In this document: positions 1 to 11,389 of the stretch, piece after piece
How the letters are laid out: each line of letters begins with the position of its first letter
How positions within the stretch are numbered: position 1 is the first letter of the stretch
NCBI GenBank assembly: GCA_029641185.1
Contig: JAPWGK010000016.1
Location: 930,001-994,000, forward strand
Reading direction: 5' to 3'
Source: Pseudofabraea citricarpa
Taxonomy: Eukaryota > Ascomycota > Leotiomycetes > Helotiales > Dermateaceae
DNA length: 64,000 bases
Position numbers and translations under genes: made by a program
Notes under the pieces: generated by a model
What the model was told of the DNA's origin: nothing
The model's input: the letters and a program-made list of their open reading frames with translations, nothing else
The model's database searches: none

Positions 1-690
1 TTTGTTTTGTGTGTGTAATCCAAGCCAAACCCAGAGAAAGTTATGAAACGAATGTTAAAAGCAAAATGTTGTCGAGGCCCCAACATCATCTCAAGAAAAC
101 ATTGGGGCTCTCAGATTTTTAAATCAAAACAAAAGAAAATATGTTAAAGCTCAGCCATTCGTAACTCCGTATAGCGCCATTGTATTATGGTTCCCACTGA
201 TTGGGCCTCTCGCCAAATCAGGTATGGGAATCGAGAGTCAAATGATGCAAGGAGACTATTCAAAACATGGTGATCAAAGAGATGTTATCCGGGATAATGT
301 GCACAGGAATTGTTTCGCTCTAATGCTCGTGGCGATCATTACAGAGGTGGACGATGATCGAGGACCGTGGTCGAAAATAAGGCCAGAGACATCGTAAGTC
401 GATAATAGAAAAATCAAAGAAACGCCGTTCTAGTAAGACATGCAGTAAAAGTTTTTGGTCAATGTTAGAACCACCGCCGATACGCCATATGAATGGACAC
501 CGTGGAGTCGGTTCGAGGACGCGAGATTCGAGGTAAGGATAGGACCGAATCAGGGTCTTCGAGTCGACGGGTAATATTTATCGATAATAGAAGAGATGGA
601 AAAGAGGTGAGCTTTGTTGCGACGTCGCACTTGTCTAGGTCTTCCAGTAACCGTAAACGTCAAATTCTCCTTCTTTCTAGGGACGAAGAA
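1..690. other. Non-coding flank downstream of the bHLH gene
   Basis: This stretch follows the stop codon of the minus-strand bHLH gene. I see only short open frames without start context, splice partners or family motifs. It probably holds the 3' UTR of that gene. No RNA gene or repeat was recognised. Confidence 0.5.
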
Positions 691-2293
691 TTAAAATGGT
701 CGACGCTGTTCACCATATGGGCCAGCTGAACCCATTGCGGAGACCGGATATTCGACTCCAGTCATTGCTTGTGAAGATGTGTAAGGTGCGACTTGCGGTA
801 GGCTGCGAATAGGCGGAAGCTCTTGTCGTTCGTGTGCATTTGCTGCTGGCTGACCATTTCCCCAGTACTGGGCTTGGGCAGGTGCAGCAGCAGCATGGAA
901 GGGAATATTGTTTGGGGCAATGCCATTCGTTTGTTGAACATGTTGCCCGCCGGCTTCATATGCTGCCAATCGGTTTCTTAAAGCTTGAGCCTCGGCATTT
1001 TGAGCGTTGATGGTGTGATTTTGCGAGTTGATTGTAGCTGTCATCCTATCATGCTCAGAGATTGCTGCGTCTCTTGTTAGTAACTATGCTACGTCACCAT
1101 CAAAGCCTACTTACCTTTGGAAAGAATCTCCCATTTAGATGACTTAGTTGATCGCCCATCGCTTGGTAATTTAGCGCCAAGTTTCTCAAATAAATCCTTC
1201 ATCTCCGTGCGTCGCTTCCTTTCCGCAAGTTTGTGGGTCACTCTTAGTTCCGGAGTTCTTGAATATGGTTGCGAGCTTCCTGTTGGCGAGTTCGCCTCTT
1301 CGGACTGCAGCCTCGTCAATTGGTGATGATGATGCTGTTGAGCGGGCCCTTGGAATTCAGAAGAAGCTCTTGATAGGCGATTAAAATCCCCTTGGACACC
1401 GTCCTCCAATCGACGTTGCGATGGTGGATATCGAGATTCGGTGGTATATTGTGACGAGGCCATCGAGGCAATGCTGCTGCGACGAGAATCTTGGTAACCA
1501 GCAGGAGCTCCTTCCCCACTTGGGCGCGTGGCTGATGGGATCCTCTGTACTTCGACCTCTGGAAAAGCCCATGCCTGACCCTTGGTGGCTTCTGCAGCTC
1601 GTGCAATAGAACCTGGTGCTGGCCCGGTAATTGCTGGTGCTTTGCGACTATATGCACCGTTCACTTCTGGTGTTCGGGCCGATGATGGCTGGTACGAGTT
1701 GGAGAATCTGGCGTAACCAGGACGCTCCCCCGGATTGCGTTGCTGCTGTAAGCTCTCCTGTAGCGACGTCGTTGATGGGTTCTGGCTCGTGTACGGAGAA
1801 CCCGCGGTCAATCTCAACTCGCCCATGTTCTGGTAGACGGAACTGCTGACGGACTCCCTGCGCGACTCCCCGTTGGTGTATCCAGCGCTATTGCGAGCTG
1901 ATTCATACCCCATCCCATCACTACGTCTTGATAATGCGTGGTCAGCGCCAGTTGGAGAGACCATCGAAGCTACACTCATGGCGGACATTGGAGAGGCTAG
2001 CGGCATGCCACCACTGATGTTGTCGTTCCCGGTAGCAATGGGTGAAGGAGTATGGTCAATGGGCGAGCTCTGGTAGCCTCCGGTCGAAGAGGGCGTGAGG
2101 GCGTTGGTACTGTTCATTGAAGTATCTGCACATGTCAGCTTTTCGTCTGCGTCGGGTCGCGATGCAGGAAGCGCCTACGTTTAGAGTCGTTCGCAAAAAA
2201 TCCCGAGTCTCTTGGCTCCTCTGATTGATTCAAGACCTTGTCCAGCCCGTTCGGCACCTTGGAGGTAGAGGTCGAGGAGGGGTGTTGAGCCAT
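691..2293 (-). CDS. Basic helix-loop-helix transcription factor, three exons
   Basis: Model: complement join(691..1064, 1115..2125, 2179..2293), 499 aa. A nuclear DNA-binding regulator is expected. The first two thirds are Ser/Pro/Gln-rich and look disordered. The basic region and helix 1 start at HKLAERKRR, where His, Glu and Arg sit four residues apart, the pattern of bHLH proteins that bind CACGTG (family knowledge). Helix 2 (KWEILSKA) is interrupted by the intron 1065-1114 (GTAAGT..ACGCAG) and continues into an exon with a zipper-like stretch and a Gln/Ala/Pro-rich tail. The intron 2126-2178 has a weak GTAGGC donor, so the 5' join is less certain. An in-frame upstream ATG at 2362 would give a longer form. 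I cannot name an orthologue. Confidence 0.75.
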
Positions 2294-2639
2294 GCTGACT
2301 CGAGGTCGACGTCGAAATCCAGACGGGCGATTTTCCAGCGATAAGGACCGTGCAAAGGACAATCGCTTGGATGGATTGGTAGAAAGAAAAAGAGACGGAC
2401 TAATTGGGCAAGGAGTGATGAGTCGCAGTGATCAAACCGCCAGAGACTGAAGGGAAGAGAGCGAGAGAGCGTGGGAGCGACGGTTGCTGGAGTCGCATTC
2501 AATCGATCGTCGTCAATCGAGGTGGGTGACGGATCCGACTTGAAAGGAAATCAATAAGGGTCGAGTCTTTTGAGTCGAGTCGGGTGTGAGCGACGTGCGT
2601 GAGCGTGAGCGGCGGCGATGGGGGCCTCTTTTGGCGCTA

Positions 2640-2675
2640 GCGGGGGGGGAGGAGGGAGGAGATGGAGGGAGGACA
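2640..2675 (+). repeat. G-rich tract, possible G-quadruplex
   Basis: A run of nine Gs is followed by GGAGGGAGG-type blocks separated by one to seven bases. It lies about 350 bp upstream of the bHLH start, within its probable promoter. Quadruplex formation is inferred from the pattern only. Confidence 0.4.
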
Positions 2676-3233
2676 AGAAAAGAGGAACTAGTCGGTGCTG
2701 GGGTTCCCTGAGCTCCTCCGGGTCAACGCACCGTGGGCGATAGCAGGCGTGCTATTAAGACAGAGACGCAGAGACGCAGAGACGCAGAGGGTAGAGTAGA
2801 GACCGAATGTGCGAGTTTCTTCAACGCCTTCGCACAGTGGTGTTCCTGTTGGAGCAAGCAAATAATAGCCCACTCCACTCTGGTGCAACGAGGGACAACC
2901 GCAGGGCCGCAGGAATCCACGACCAATGCGCGCACAGTAAGGACGGGCTGTGATGTGATGGATGGCCAGACCAGACTCGACGGCAGAAAGAAGATGCAGC
3001 GTATATATAACAAGGCGAGCCGGGCTGAGATGACGGGTATGTATGCGTGGGGAAACTAAAGAGGGCGGAGGGGGAGAAGAGGGAGAAGAGGAAGAGATGG
3101 GTAAGTAGCGGTAGAAGTAGGTTGAAGAAGACTAGATGGATGGAGGAGTATGTGTGTATGTTGTATGAATGGGGTGAGAGTAGTAGTGGTGCGAGGTGGA
3201 TGGATGATAGTGAAGAGTGAGTGAGTAGGTAGA

Positions 3234-3266
3234 GAGGTCGAGGTCGAGGTCGAGGTCGAGGTCGAG
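3234..3266. repeat. GAGGTC hexamer tandem repeat
   Basis: About five and a half perfect copies of GAGGTC lie in the purine-rich strand of the gene-poor region. Confidence 0.9.
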
Positions 3267-3309
3267 ACGAGACGGGGGAGCCAAGTCGAGTAAAGTTAAG
3301 TTAAGCTGG

Positions 3310-3480
3310 TCCAAGTTGAGTGAGTGAGTGAGTGAGTGAGTAGTGAGTATTGTGAAGTGAGTAGTGAGTGAGTGCAGTGTGCAGTGTGCAGTGAGTGGTA
3401 GTGCAGCGGGTGTAGCACGCAGCAGTGGCAGTGGTAGTGGCAGTGGCAGTGGAAGTGGCAGTGGGAGTGAGTGAGTGGTG
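3310..3480. repeat. GTGA and GCAGTG microsatellite cluster
   Basis: Runs of GTGAGTGAGTGA are followed by imperfect GTGCAGT and GGCAGTGGCAGTG repeats. The stretch is low complexity with no coding signal. Confidence 0.8.
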
Positions 3481-3574
3481 GTAGGTGGTAGTGGTAGTAG
3501 TGATCGTGGTAGGTACAGGAGGTAGTAGCTACAGTGCTGGGAGGGTAGTGTGTACTTCGTAGAGTGCAGTGCTA

Positions 3575-3617
3575 GAACTGGAACTGGAACTGGAACTGGA
3601 ACTGCAACTGGAACTGG
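3575..3617. repeat. GAACTG hexamer tandem repeat
   Basis: About seven copies of GAACTG, one of them changed to GCAACTG. Confidence 0.9.
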
Positions 3618-3914
3618 ATGGAGGCGCTGAGCTGCTGCGGTGCGGGATCTGGGAGGGTGGAGACGGGCACTGGACTGGGCCTGGCGGGCAATTGGCAGAT
3701 GGCAGATGAGCGAATGAGAGCCAGAACGTGGCTGCTAGGGAGCAACAGGGAGCAACAGAGAGCGTGGCCGCGGGAAGAGGGCCAGGATTCTAGAAAGTGG
3801 CTTGTCCCACTGCGCCCGTCTAACGCAATCCATCCGCCTCCCATCCGCCTCCCATCCCCCCTCACCCCCCGAAGCCCAAGCCTACAGCACAATACAGTGC
3901 ACTGCACAGTACAG

Positions 3915-3950
3915 GTAAGCCTAAGCCTAAGCCTAAGCCCAAGTCTAAGC
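3915..3950. repeat. CCTAAG hexamer repeat
   Basis: About four perfect CCTAAG copies followed by degenerate CCCAAG and TCTAAG units. It resembles but does not match the canonical fungal telomere unit CCCTAA. It sits where the G-rich strand switches to C-rich. Confidence 0.8.
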
Positions 3951-6900
3951 CCACTGCCTCCCCTCCCCTCCCTCTACAGTACCGTACAGTAAAGTCTGTC
4001 TACACCCCTACACAATCACCCATCCCACACCCCCCTGCCCTCTGCCCTCTGCCCTCTACCCTCACCCCTGCCCCCCCATGTGAGCGGCGACGAGCGCACA
4101 CTTTCCATCAGAAAAGTGAAGAGCCCACCACACGCACACACACCACTCCATCCTCCCTCCACCCAACCACCAACTACCATCCACCATCCACTAACCCACC
4201 AGACACAGACCCTCCGAACAAATATCAACTCTGCACCCTTCAAGGCTTCAACTCACTTCCGTCCCCGCACACTGCTTATTATTGCCCACAATTTCTCAAT
4301 TATCGACCCTCCTTGGACGCTGAGAGCCTCTGCCATGACTCTCCTCCGAACCCGAACCTGCGCCTGAGCCTAAGAGTGAGCCTGAGCCTGGCCAAAGAGG
4401 AGAATTCAGCAGATGGGATGGGGATGGATATGAGAGATCTCCCTCCCGTCTTTGCATTGCATAAGGCCTGACCCACGAAGGATTGGGTGTCAGTCGTTAG
4501 TCACCGAGTCACTTAATATATGCTCCGTGAGCCACGGGAACTCGACACGCAGCTAGTCAACTATGGATGGTGGAATAACGGATGAACGACCATACGGTAA
4601 CCATGCATCCTGAACGGGGCAGCCACTGCGAAGTTGCGAAATCATACCAACAATCATGCTGTGGAAGACTGCTCCCTATGCCTCGAGATGCCAATCCTGT
4701 TTAAGATCTCGCCAAGGCCCAAGTACATGACAGGCAGGTCACAGTGCAGCCAAGCGGGGGGAGAGTCCACTACTGCCGGGGAACCAGTGTTCACTGCTTC
4801 TTCTGTGTGTTCCCGAGGTCCATGTTGCCCTCTCAAAGTAAAACCACTCGCCTCGCCATCGTCGACCTCATCCGCGGATCCTTTCCCTTCAGCTGACTCC
4901 AGAAGGTGAGAGCGATGGGCCGCAAAGGTGAGAGAGAGAGAGAGCCTGTACCGTACATGTACATGGCCGCTGAAACACATGACAAACAATCACACACACA
5001 GGCCGATCGCGATCACGGTGGAGATGCGCCTGGGTGGGCATGTGGCAGTGGCACCGACTAGCATTCTACCAGTCTAGCACCTCAACGGCGGCGTTGCTCA
5101 ATCGGCAGCAACCCGTGATGGCCCCAAAGTCTAAAGGAAGTTGTACCGGTGGACGAGGCGGCCTGGGCTCGTGAGGCCCAATGAAGTGAAATTAAGGAAA
5201 GGTGATGATGAGTTGACTCTATCAGGTGCAGGATGCTGCAGCTGCAAATCTAAGTCAGGCACACGGTGAATCCGTCATGGAGTGAACAAGTAATAGTAGC
5301 GAAGTGACACGGAACGAACTGCGTTCACACGAGAACTCCCACCCCCCAAGCATGCGATCGAGCAGCAGCGCCGTTGACGGATCGATCCTAATTTCCAGCC
5401 ATCACATCAACAGCAGAGGAACGACCATAGTTTCAGCGTTAAGCTACATGCAGTCGCCATACGTGAGCACGTCGTCGGCGATATCTAGTGTCGTGGTAGC
5501 ACATGTAAGGGCAGGAATCCTCTAACACCACGCTGCGAGTTTGCGAGTCTCTGGTTCGGCACCGACGCCCGCGCGTGGCATCTTGGACCAAGATCGAGAC
5601 TATGTGCCTCCACTGGCTGCTACCGCTTTAGAGGTTTCTCTGCGTGCTGGTGCTGGTATTGGTACTTACTGGTGCTGGTGTGCTGCACGGTACGGTACGG
5701 TCGTGTAGCATCAGGAAGACCGTTTGCGACAGATCAGATACTAGCCTCCTTTTCAGCTATACAACTTCTATATTGTTGCCAAGCGACCAAGTAGACTTTC
5801 GGCGTGGCATGTACCGTGTCAGTCATGGCCATCGGACCAGCATCGAGCAGGAAACATAGGATCCCCATCGCCAGCATTCAGCCTGTGTGTTTTGTTTGTG
5901 GTTCACTTCACCATTAATAGCACCATTCCCATCCTCACCGGCTATTAATTTAGGGTTTGGAAATCACCGACTGGAGCCCGATATACGCCTAGGGACCCCT
6001 ATCGTCATGCTCCTATATCGCCTATATCACGCTTCCCAGACGCAACCGCGGGAGCTCGAAAGCCTCGAAGCCACGCTCCAGGCACATCCAATGCTCGACA
6101 CTGACGGTCAGAGGTTACAGGAGAGAGTTCTGCCCGTAAGAATTTGACATCTCGCCCTCATGTGATAAATCCCCGATCCATGGATAGGATTGGATTCCAA
6201 ATCTCTCCTCCGTCCGCATCGCAGCTAGAGCTGCAAGGGATCCCAGGGGTGTAACCAGAACCTCAGCCGTCTCTGGTCCTGTCCTCACGTCAAGCTGCCA
6301 TTCGCTTCACTCTGATCATCACGACACGCTGCACACAACGTGTTTCCAAGGACCCCGTCTCCGCCAGCAGTTGCTCTTCTTCTGGTGGATCGGCAATTCA
6401 CTAGAAAATCACTGCTCGAACAAGACACAAGAGCGCTCAAAATCAGCTCATTGTTGAACACAAATTTTGGAATTTCCGCCTTGTTCGATGCTCCCTGCCA
6501 GGTCGCATGGGAAGCCGACTACGCTACCTTGATCACATTCTACGGTACTGTACAGTGTCTGATATGCCACAGCGCACAAGATCTTGGACCATGGTACAGT
6601 AGCCAGCCGCCAGCCGCCAGCAGCACCCAGATCACTCGCACGGCCTCGATTTTGAATCTCCTGGGTCTTCCAACAATGAGCAACCCACCCGACGAGCGGC
6701 TCCTTCGATATTGTTCCCGCATCCCAAACATTCTCTCTAACAAACAGAACTGAGCCACCTCCCCCATCTCGAAGGCTCAACCCCTGATCCGGTACTGCCC
6801 CCAGAGCCTAGCCCCGCCATCCAATAGGGAAAGCCGCAGACCCTGGAGAGAATGCATGACTCGAGTGGGACGAGGCGGAGATCACTCCTCATCCGCAGCT

Positions 6901-7597
6901 TCTTGTTGGTTACCGCTGGTATGGTAAGCTCTCACACCAGCATCTCACTTCTCAAGGGTCTTGAATCAATCATCACCCTGGCTTGCTCGTCTGCCCTACG
7001 TTTTCTTTCAGTCTCTCAAGAATCCCAGGAAAACACAAATCCAACATTCCGAACGATTCACTTGTCGGTAGATGAGATGAGCATGACGTCGGACCATAAG
7101 ATCAACCACAAGTTTTCCACGATTTTGTAATATGTCTCGCAGCACGCTGTCACTAAACCTTCACGGCACATCGGCAGCCTCGTGGCGCTTCTAAATGGCT
7201 CGGCCCCAGCCTGTCATCTCGTGATTTAGACTTGCAATGGGGGCGCTCTAGGACCTGTGCGCTAATCTGGAAGTTGGTGATGAACACGCCAAAACTCAAT
7301 CGTATTCACTTCCCTTGTTGGATCTAGCTAAAGTCATGCCTCCTACGAGGCGTGAGGTCCCGATGCTGCAAAAGCAATGCATGCAGACATCTCGAACATG
7401 TGAGGCTCTCGTATGGGTTCAAACTAACTGACAAAGGCACATTCCAACTTGCTTTTGACATGATTACTGAAAAGCTAAAGCAACTCTATATCCCCGAAAT
7501 GCATTGCTCAGCTGAAAACAACCCAGGGAAGGCTTTCTGTACGCCTCCGAGGAGAATCTGTACACGAATGATAAGCCGGGATCTTGCCATCACATTC

Positions 7598-8515
7598 TCA
7601 TATTCCACCTTGGACGAACCGCTCTTCTTTCTGCTCCACCTGCTTGACCTCTTTTCCACTCTTCAAATACGCCATAATCCACAAAAGACTCATCAGGAGC
7701 ATTGCTGCCATCGCACCTCGAGTGAGCCCCAAGACCACATTTCCAGGTTAGTTGCCGTGACTGTAATACGATAGGTTGTCGCCGAAGGTCCAGTGTCTTG
7801 GGGTGTTGTGGATCTCACTCTATCCAGGATCTAGTTGTGTAGGTACATCATCTGATGAGTAATGAGGGAAGATTCAATGAGGACAAATGCAAAGCCAGCC
7901 TGGCAAACATCGGTCTCGCCATGGCAACAAAGCGTAGGCGCCTCACAATTGAGAAGGCTGGACCAGCCGCCTTAGACACTCTCGACCTCGCTACACTACC
8001 CCACAAGGCCAGGAATAGCAGCAGACAAGCAAAGGTTGCCGACAAGATCAAAGGTGTGCGGGTCGTTGAGGCTGACACTGTCAAAGATGAAGGGCATCAA
8101 TCTCCGAACGAATAAATCGAGGACTAAGAGACAAACCTAGTCCTTGAGAACTCCAATGGATTTGGTAACGAGGCATGTTGTCGGCCCTGTAGAAAAGGAA
8201 TATCAGTCTGTGGTTATACAGAGTCGATTGAGGAAGAGATGATATTTACAGAATACAGCATGGCTTTGTCGTAGGGAAAAGGTCAGTCTCCATTATTCGG
8301 ATTTTCTCTTATCAACTTTCGTTTCTCTTGGTGTACGGGATAAGAGGGAGTGCCTGCCGTGAGAAGAGCGGATTGAGATTTTCTCTCTGGTGATCGAAAA
8401 GAAAAGGAACTGTCATATCTTGGGTATGTGCCTCTGATATTGATGAGGATGATGGCGATGAAGGTGAAAATGCAGGGGGTTAGAGTGAGGAAAGGTAAAG
8501 GCCGAGTCATTCTGT
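7598..8515 (-). CDS. Unresolved minus-strand candidate gene (membrane protein?)
   Basis: No complete model could be built. From the 5' side: an ATG near 8510 begins a hydrophobic, signal-like leader (MTRPLPFLTLTPCIF). A good intron runs from about 8249 to 8187 (GTAAAT, CTGAT branch, pyrimidine tract, CTACAG). A second possible intron is 8078-8136; joined from an ATG at 8176 it gives an 89-aa frame with a hydrophobic helix, ending at 7848. Nearer the 3' end there is a membrane-helix frame (AMAAMLLMSLLWIMAYL) with a charged tail, stop at 7598-7600. These frames do not join cleanly. It may be a real multi-exon gene, a decayed one, or chance. A plus-strand frame at 7855-8115 overlaps and also looks protein-like, which lowers confidence. 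Confidence 0.25.
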
Positions 8516-10151
8516 TTTCGTTCGACGCTTGCTGTATTGTCTCTCTGTTTCAATATATGAGATCGAACAAGAATTGTAGAATGCCCAACACCCCTGTGCG
8601 ATTTTCATGACAGGTATTTTTTATCACTTAAACCATTTTCTCATTCTTGTTTCCCAACTCCCTTCTCGGTTTGCTCTCCTCGCTTGCTTATAGTCGATCC
8701 GTGTCAGCCTGGCATGGGTTTGACATAAAATTTGCAAACTACCTAGGTAAATAAATTCCTACTTAGCCTAGACAAGACCAAGCTAAATATACGTACGTAC
8801 ATGCACCTCGCCTGTGTATTCACTAGGCTGGGCTGGATAGCATAACACGCGATGAAGAAAACCAGAAGAGGTTATGATATCGCTTCCCTGTATATCGTTT
8901 ACCGCCTGCCTAAGTTGGGTTCCTCCCTATCTCCTCCCTACCTCCTCTTGCGACGTCAGTTTAGCAAGCCTTCTTCCTTTTGTACATGAATTTAGGATGT
9001 GGCTTGTTTTTGCGCTTGCGTTTCCCCGCTTTTCTGTGGCAGAGCGAGCTGGGAGGGAGGTGTGTTAAAAAGAAGTACCTCCAGGTGAAGGAAGTACATA
9101 AAAATTGTCAACAAAGAGGGAAGTTTACTGTTTGATGAGAGCCTAATACCTGTAAGGCGTTACAACTTATTCCCTCACCCCCCCTTCCCCCCTCTCTCTT
9201 TCTCTCTCCTTCTAAACCAGCTCAACACCGCTCCCGGTCCAGACCCAGATCCAGATCCAGATCCCGAAAGACGAAAATGAGAATGAAAACCAAAAAGACG
9301 ATACATGCCGTACGACCTTCTGCCTGTCTAGCTAGCTAGCTAGCTACATTACCTCCCCCCTCTCCACTCTCTCCGAAGAGAGAGAGAGAGAGAGAGAAAA
9401 AAATGGTCCTTGTAAGGGACCTATCATATCCGCATCCATCCCCCTCGGATCCGCGCGGCTGCGAACATAATTGTCTGTCTGCTGTGGAACGGCGGTCGTG
9501 GGTGGTCGTGGGTGGGTGGTTGGCGTTCTACAGAGATCATGTACGCTCCCTGATCCTGATCCTGATCATCATCATGATCCTCCACCCCCGCCCCTTGACT
9601 TTTTTTTTTTGGTGCCTGTTCTTCGTGTCGTGCTGGTGTTTGTGTCTGTGTTACTTGCGACTTGGGATTTGTGACTTGTGGTGTGACTTGGGGGGTGTGA
9701 CTCTCTACCTCCCTTTTTCTCTTTGTCTTCTCGTGGGAAAGTTGAGGAGTTTGCGCTTTTTTGGGTGTATGTATCTGTCAGGGTGATGGGCGTAAGAGAG
9801 GATTTTGTTTTGGGTGGTCTTTTTGGGGAGGGGCTTTTCTTTTTGCATTTTGACGAGTTGAGTTGTGGATTCTTTGATTGGAAGATCTGAGGGTCTCGAC
9901 AAGGGCTGATGATGTTTCCTTAGTCTGTAGATATTGAGTTTTTGGGTGTTATTTGCAACATTGAGCGCTCTAACGCTTCCAATCCTCTTTCATCGCCAAA
10001 TTCCGAATATCCGAATCCGTTTTCTGTTATTGAACCCCTTTTCATGATCCTACAGCTTCTAGCTGTGAAAAGCTCTATCTGTGTTCATTGAAGTAGACCG
10101 GATTATCATAAACCGTGATAGATTCATTTCCTCGAGAGTTAATTGCAGGTT

Positions 10152-10190
<39 letters not shown>

Positions 10191-10402
10191 CTCGCTTCAC
10201 ATAAAGGGGCTTAGCCGACGCTTGAACGGACGGCCAGCCTGTACTTCAAATCAATGCATGCATGTATGCATACATGGACGTATCACGTTTTAGAATGCAA
10301 CCATGGCAGGAGAAACGATTTCTTGTTAGATTCTCAGCAGCAGCAAAGACTCTCTGGCGCACAGGTACCTGAATGATCCACGTCCCATTTCCACCAATGG
10401 AG
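8516..10402. other. Intergenic region with pyrimidine and GA tracts
   Basis: No gene is supportable. It contains a TACCTAGGTA palindrome at 8740-8749, CT-rich tracts near 9190-9215, a GATCCA repeat near 9245-9265, TAGC repeats near 9330-9346, a GA run at about 9377-9396 and a longer GA run at 10156-10188. The plus strand from 9.4 to 9.8 kb is T/G-rich. Confidence 0.5.
10156..10188. repeat. GA dinucleotide microsatellite
   Basis: A perfect GA run of about 33 bases, downstream of the 2EXR gene. Confidence 0.9.
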
Positions 10403-11389
10403 TTACGTCCAGCGGAAGTAAAACCTACTCCAACTCAAGTACCAGTGCCGGGATTTTATAAGCCAAGATTCTGGATCCCTCGAAGCTCCGTGGTAGAGTA
10501 CACGACCAAAGAGTAGTTTCTCTGGACGCTTGAAGTTGGAATTGCGCTTTTCGCACCTTCGGAGACACGACTCCATCTCCTTCATCGCGACACCTCTAAA
10601 TTCCGCTCCCTTCCCAAGGCTTCCGATGGTCGAAGACCCTATATTTATTGGAGGGTCCTCTCTGAAACCTGAGATGTGCCGCAGACCATGACTGCTGGTA
10701 GCGGATGGCACCGTAGGAGTTTGCTCACACTGCCCATTATGGTATTCCACATGCAGTTCTCTCAGACCGGTAAAGTACTGCAAGTACGTCCGATCGGCGC
10801 CGTCATGAACTTGAAAGAGTTCATAGCACAGACAAAGATGGCGCAGATTCTTCTTGAAGCGCTCTGAGAAGTAGTATTCGAGATTGCAGGACATTATGAG
10901 CATGTTGTAGTTATAGCACAGGACATCTCGTTCGAGGTTGAAATAGAACTCTCGCCTGTGATGTCCGCCACCTTCGAGTCGCTCGAAGCTGCGAGCCTCG
11001 TTTCGGGACTCCCAGCAGGTGCTCAAGAGAAGAAGAACATTCGCGTTGTCTTCTGCCATTGCATCAGTGATCCGAGGCCTCCATGTCGGGATGGCATAAT
11101 TGAGATCCTCCACTTCATCATCTGACTCTGACTCCCCAAAGATTGACTGATCAGGTCTGAACTCGACGAAGCGCGGTTGCTGTGGTAGAAGCTGTCTCCA
11201 GATCATGATTCGAATCTCCGCAGGCATCTTGGTGAATCCGGTGCCGCTTGGAGATTTTTGTTGGTCTATTGAGTATGGGAGCAGAGATTCTGCCGGAAGA
11301 AAATAGCTGATGACGGTCTGTAGATGACTTGTTCTCATATCGTTACCTGTGGTAGTTTTGGAAGATAGATCGTGGGTGCTTGAAGCCAT
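10403..11389 (-). CDS. 2EXR-domain protein
   Basis: Single-exon protein of 328 aa. Near residues 52-80 it carries the signature FTKMPAEIRIMIWRQLLP followed by PRFVEFRP, typical of the fungal 2EXR domain (two conserved blocks, F-x-x-LP-x-E-I-R-x-x-I-W). Such proteins are abundant in filamentous ascomycetes, often in multigene families. Their function is not established; some are discussed near heterokaryon-incompatibility loci. The remainder has no motif I recognise and no membrane helix or signal peptide. The ATG at 11389 has a good context and nothing upstream extends it. It is isolated, with long intergenic DNA on both sides, consistent with an accessory gene. Confidence 0.8.
   Translation of the reverse strand: MASSTHDLSSKTTTGNDMRTSHLQTVISYFLPAESLLPYSIDQQKSPSGTGFTKMPAEIRIMIWRQLLPQQPRFVEFRPDQSIFGESESDDEVEDLNYAIPTWRPRITDAMAEDNANVLLLLSTCWESRNEARSFERLEGGGHHRREFYFNLERDVLCYNYNMLIMSCNLEYYFSERFKKNLRHLCLCYELFQVHDGADRTYLQYFTGLRELHVEYHNGQCEQTPTVPSATSSHGLRHISGFREDPPINIGSSTIGSLGKGAEFRGVAMKEMESCLRRCEKRNSNFKRPEKLLFGRVLYHGASRDPESWLIKSRHWYLSWSRFYFRWT

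Larger units (their letters stand above)
2363..7597. other. Long gene-poor intergenic region with microsatellites
   Basis: About 5 kb without a supportable gene. The plus strand is purine/G-rich from about 2630 to 3800, with GTGAG, GAGGTC, GCAGTG and GAACTG repeats. It then switches to C-rich from about 3820 to 4250. Between 4.4 and 7.6 kb there are only short open frames on both strands, with no spliceable partners I could link. The first kilobase is likely the promoter and 5' UTR of the bHLH gene. Confidence 0.5.

Noticed and set aside
3915..3950. Interstitial telomere repeat (CCTAAG units)
   Set aside because: The unit is CCTAAG, not CCCTAA; only about four copies exist and other unrelated hexamers lie next to it.
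10081..10293. Frame with a run of Arg-Glu repeats
   Set aside because: It is simply the translation of the GA microsatellite.
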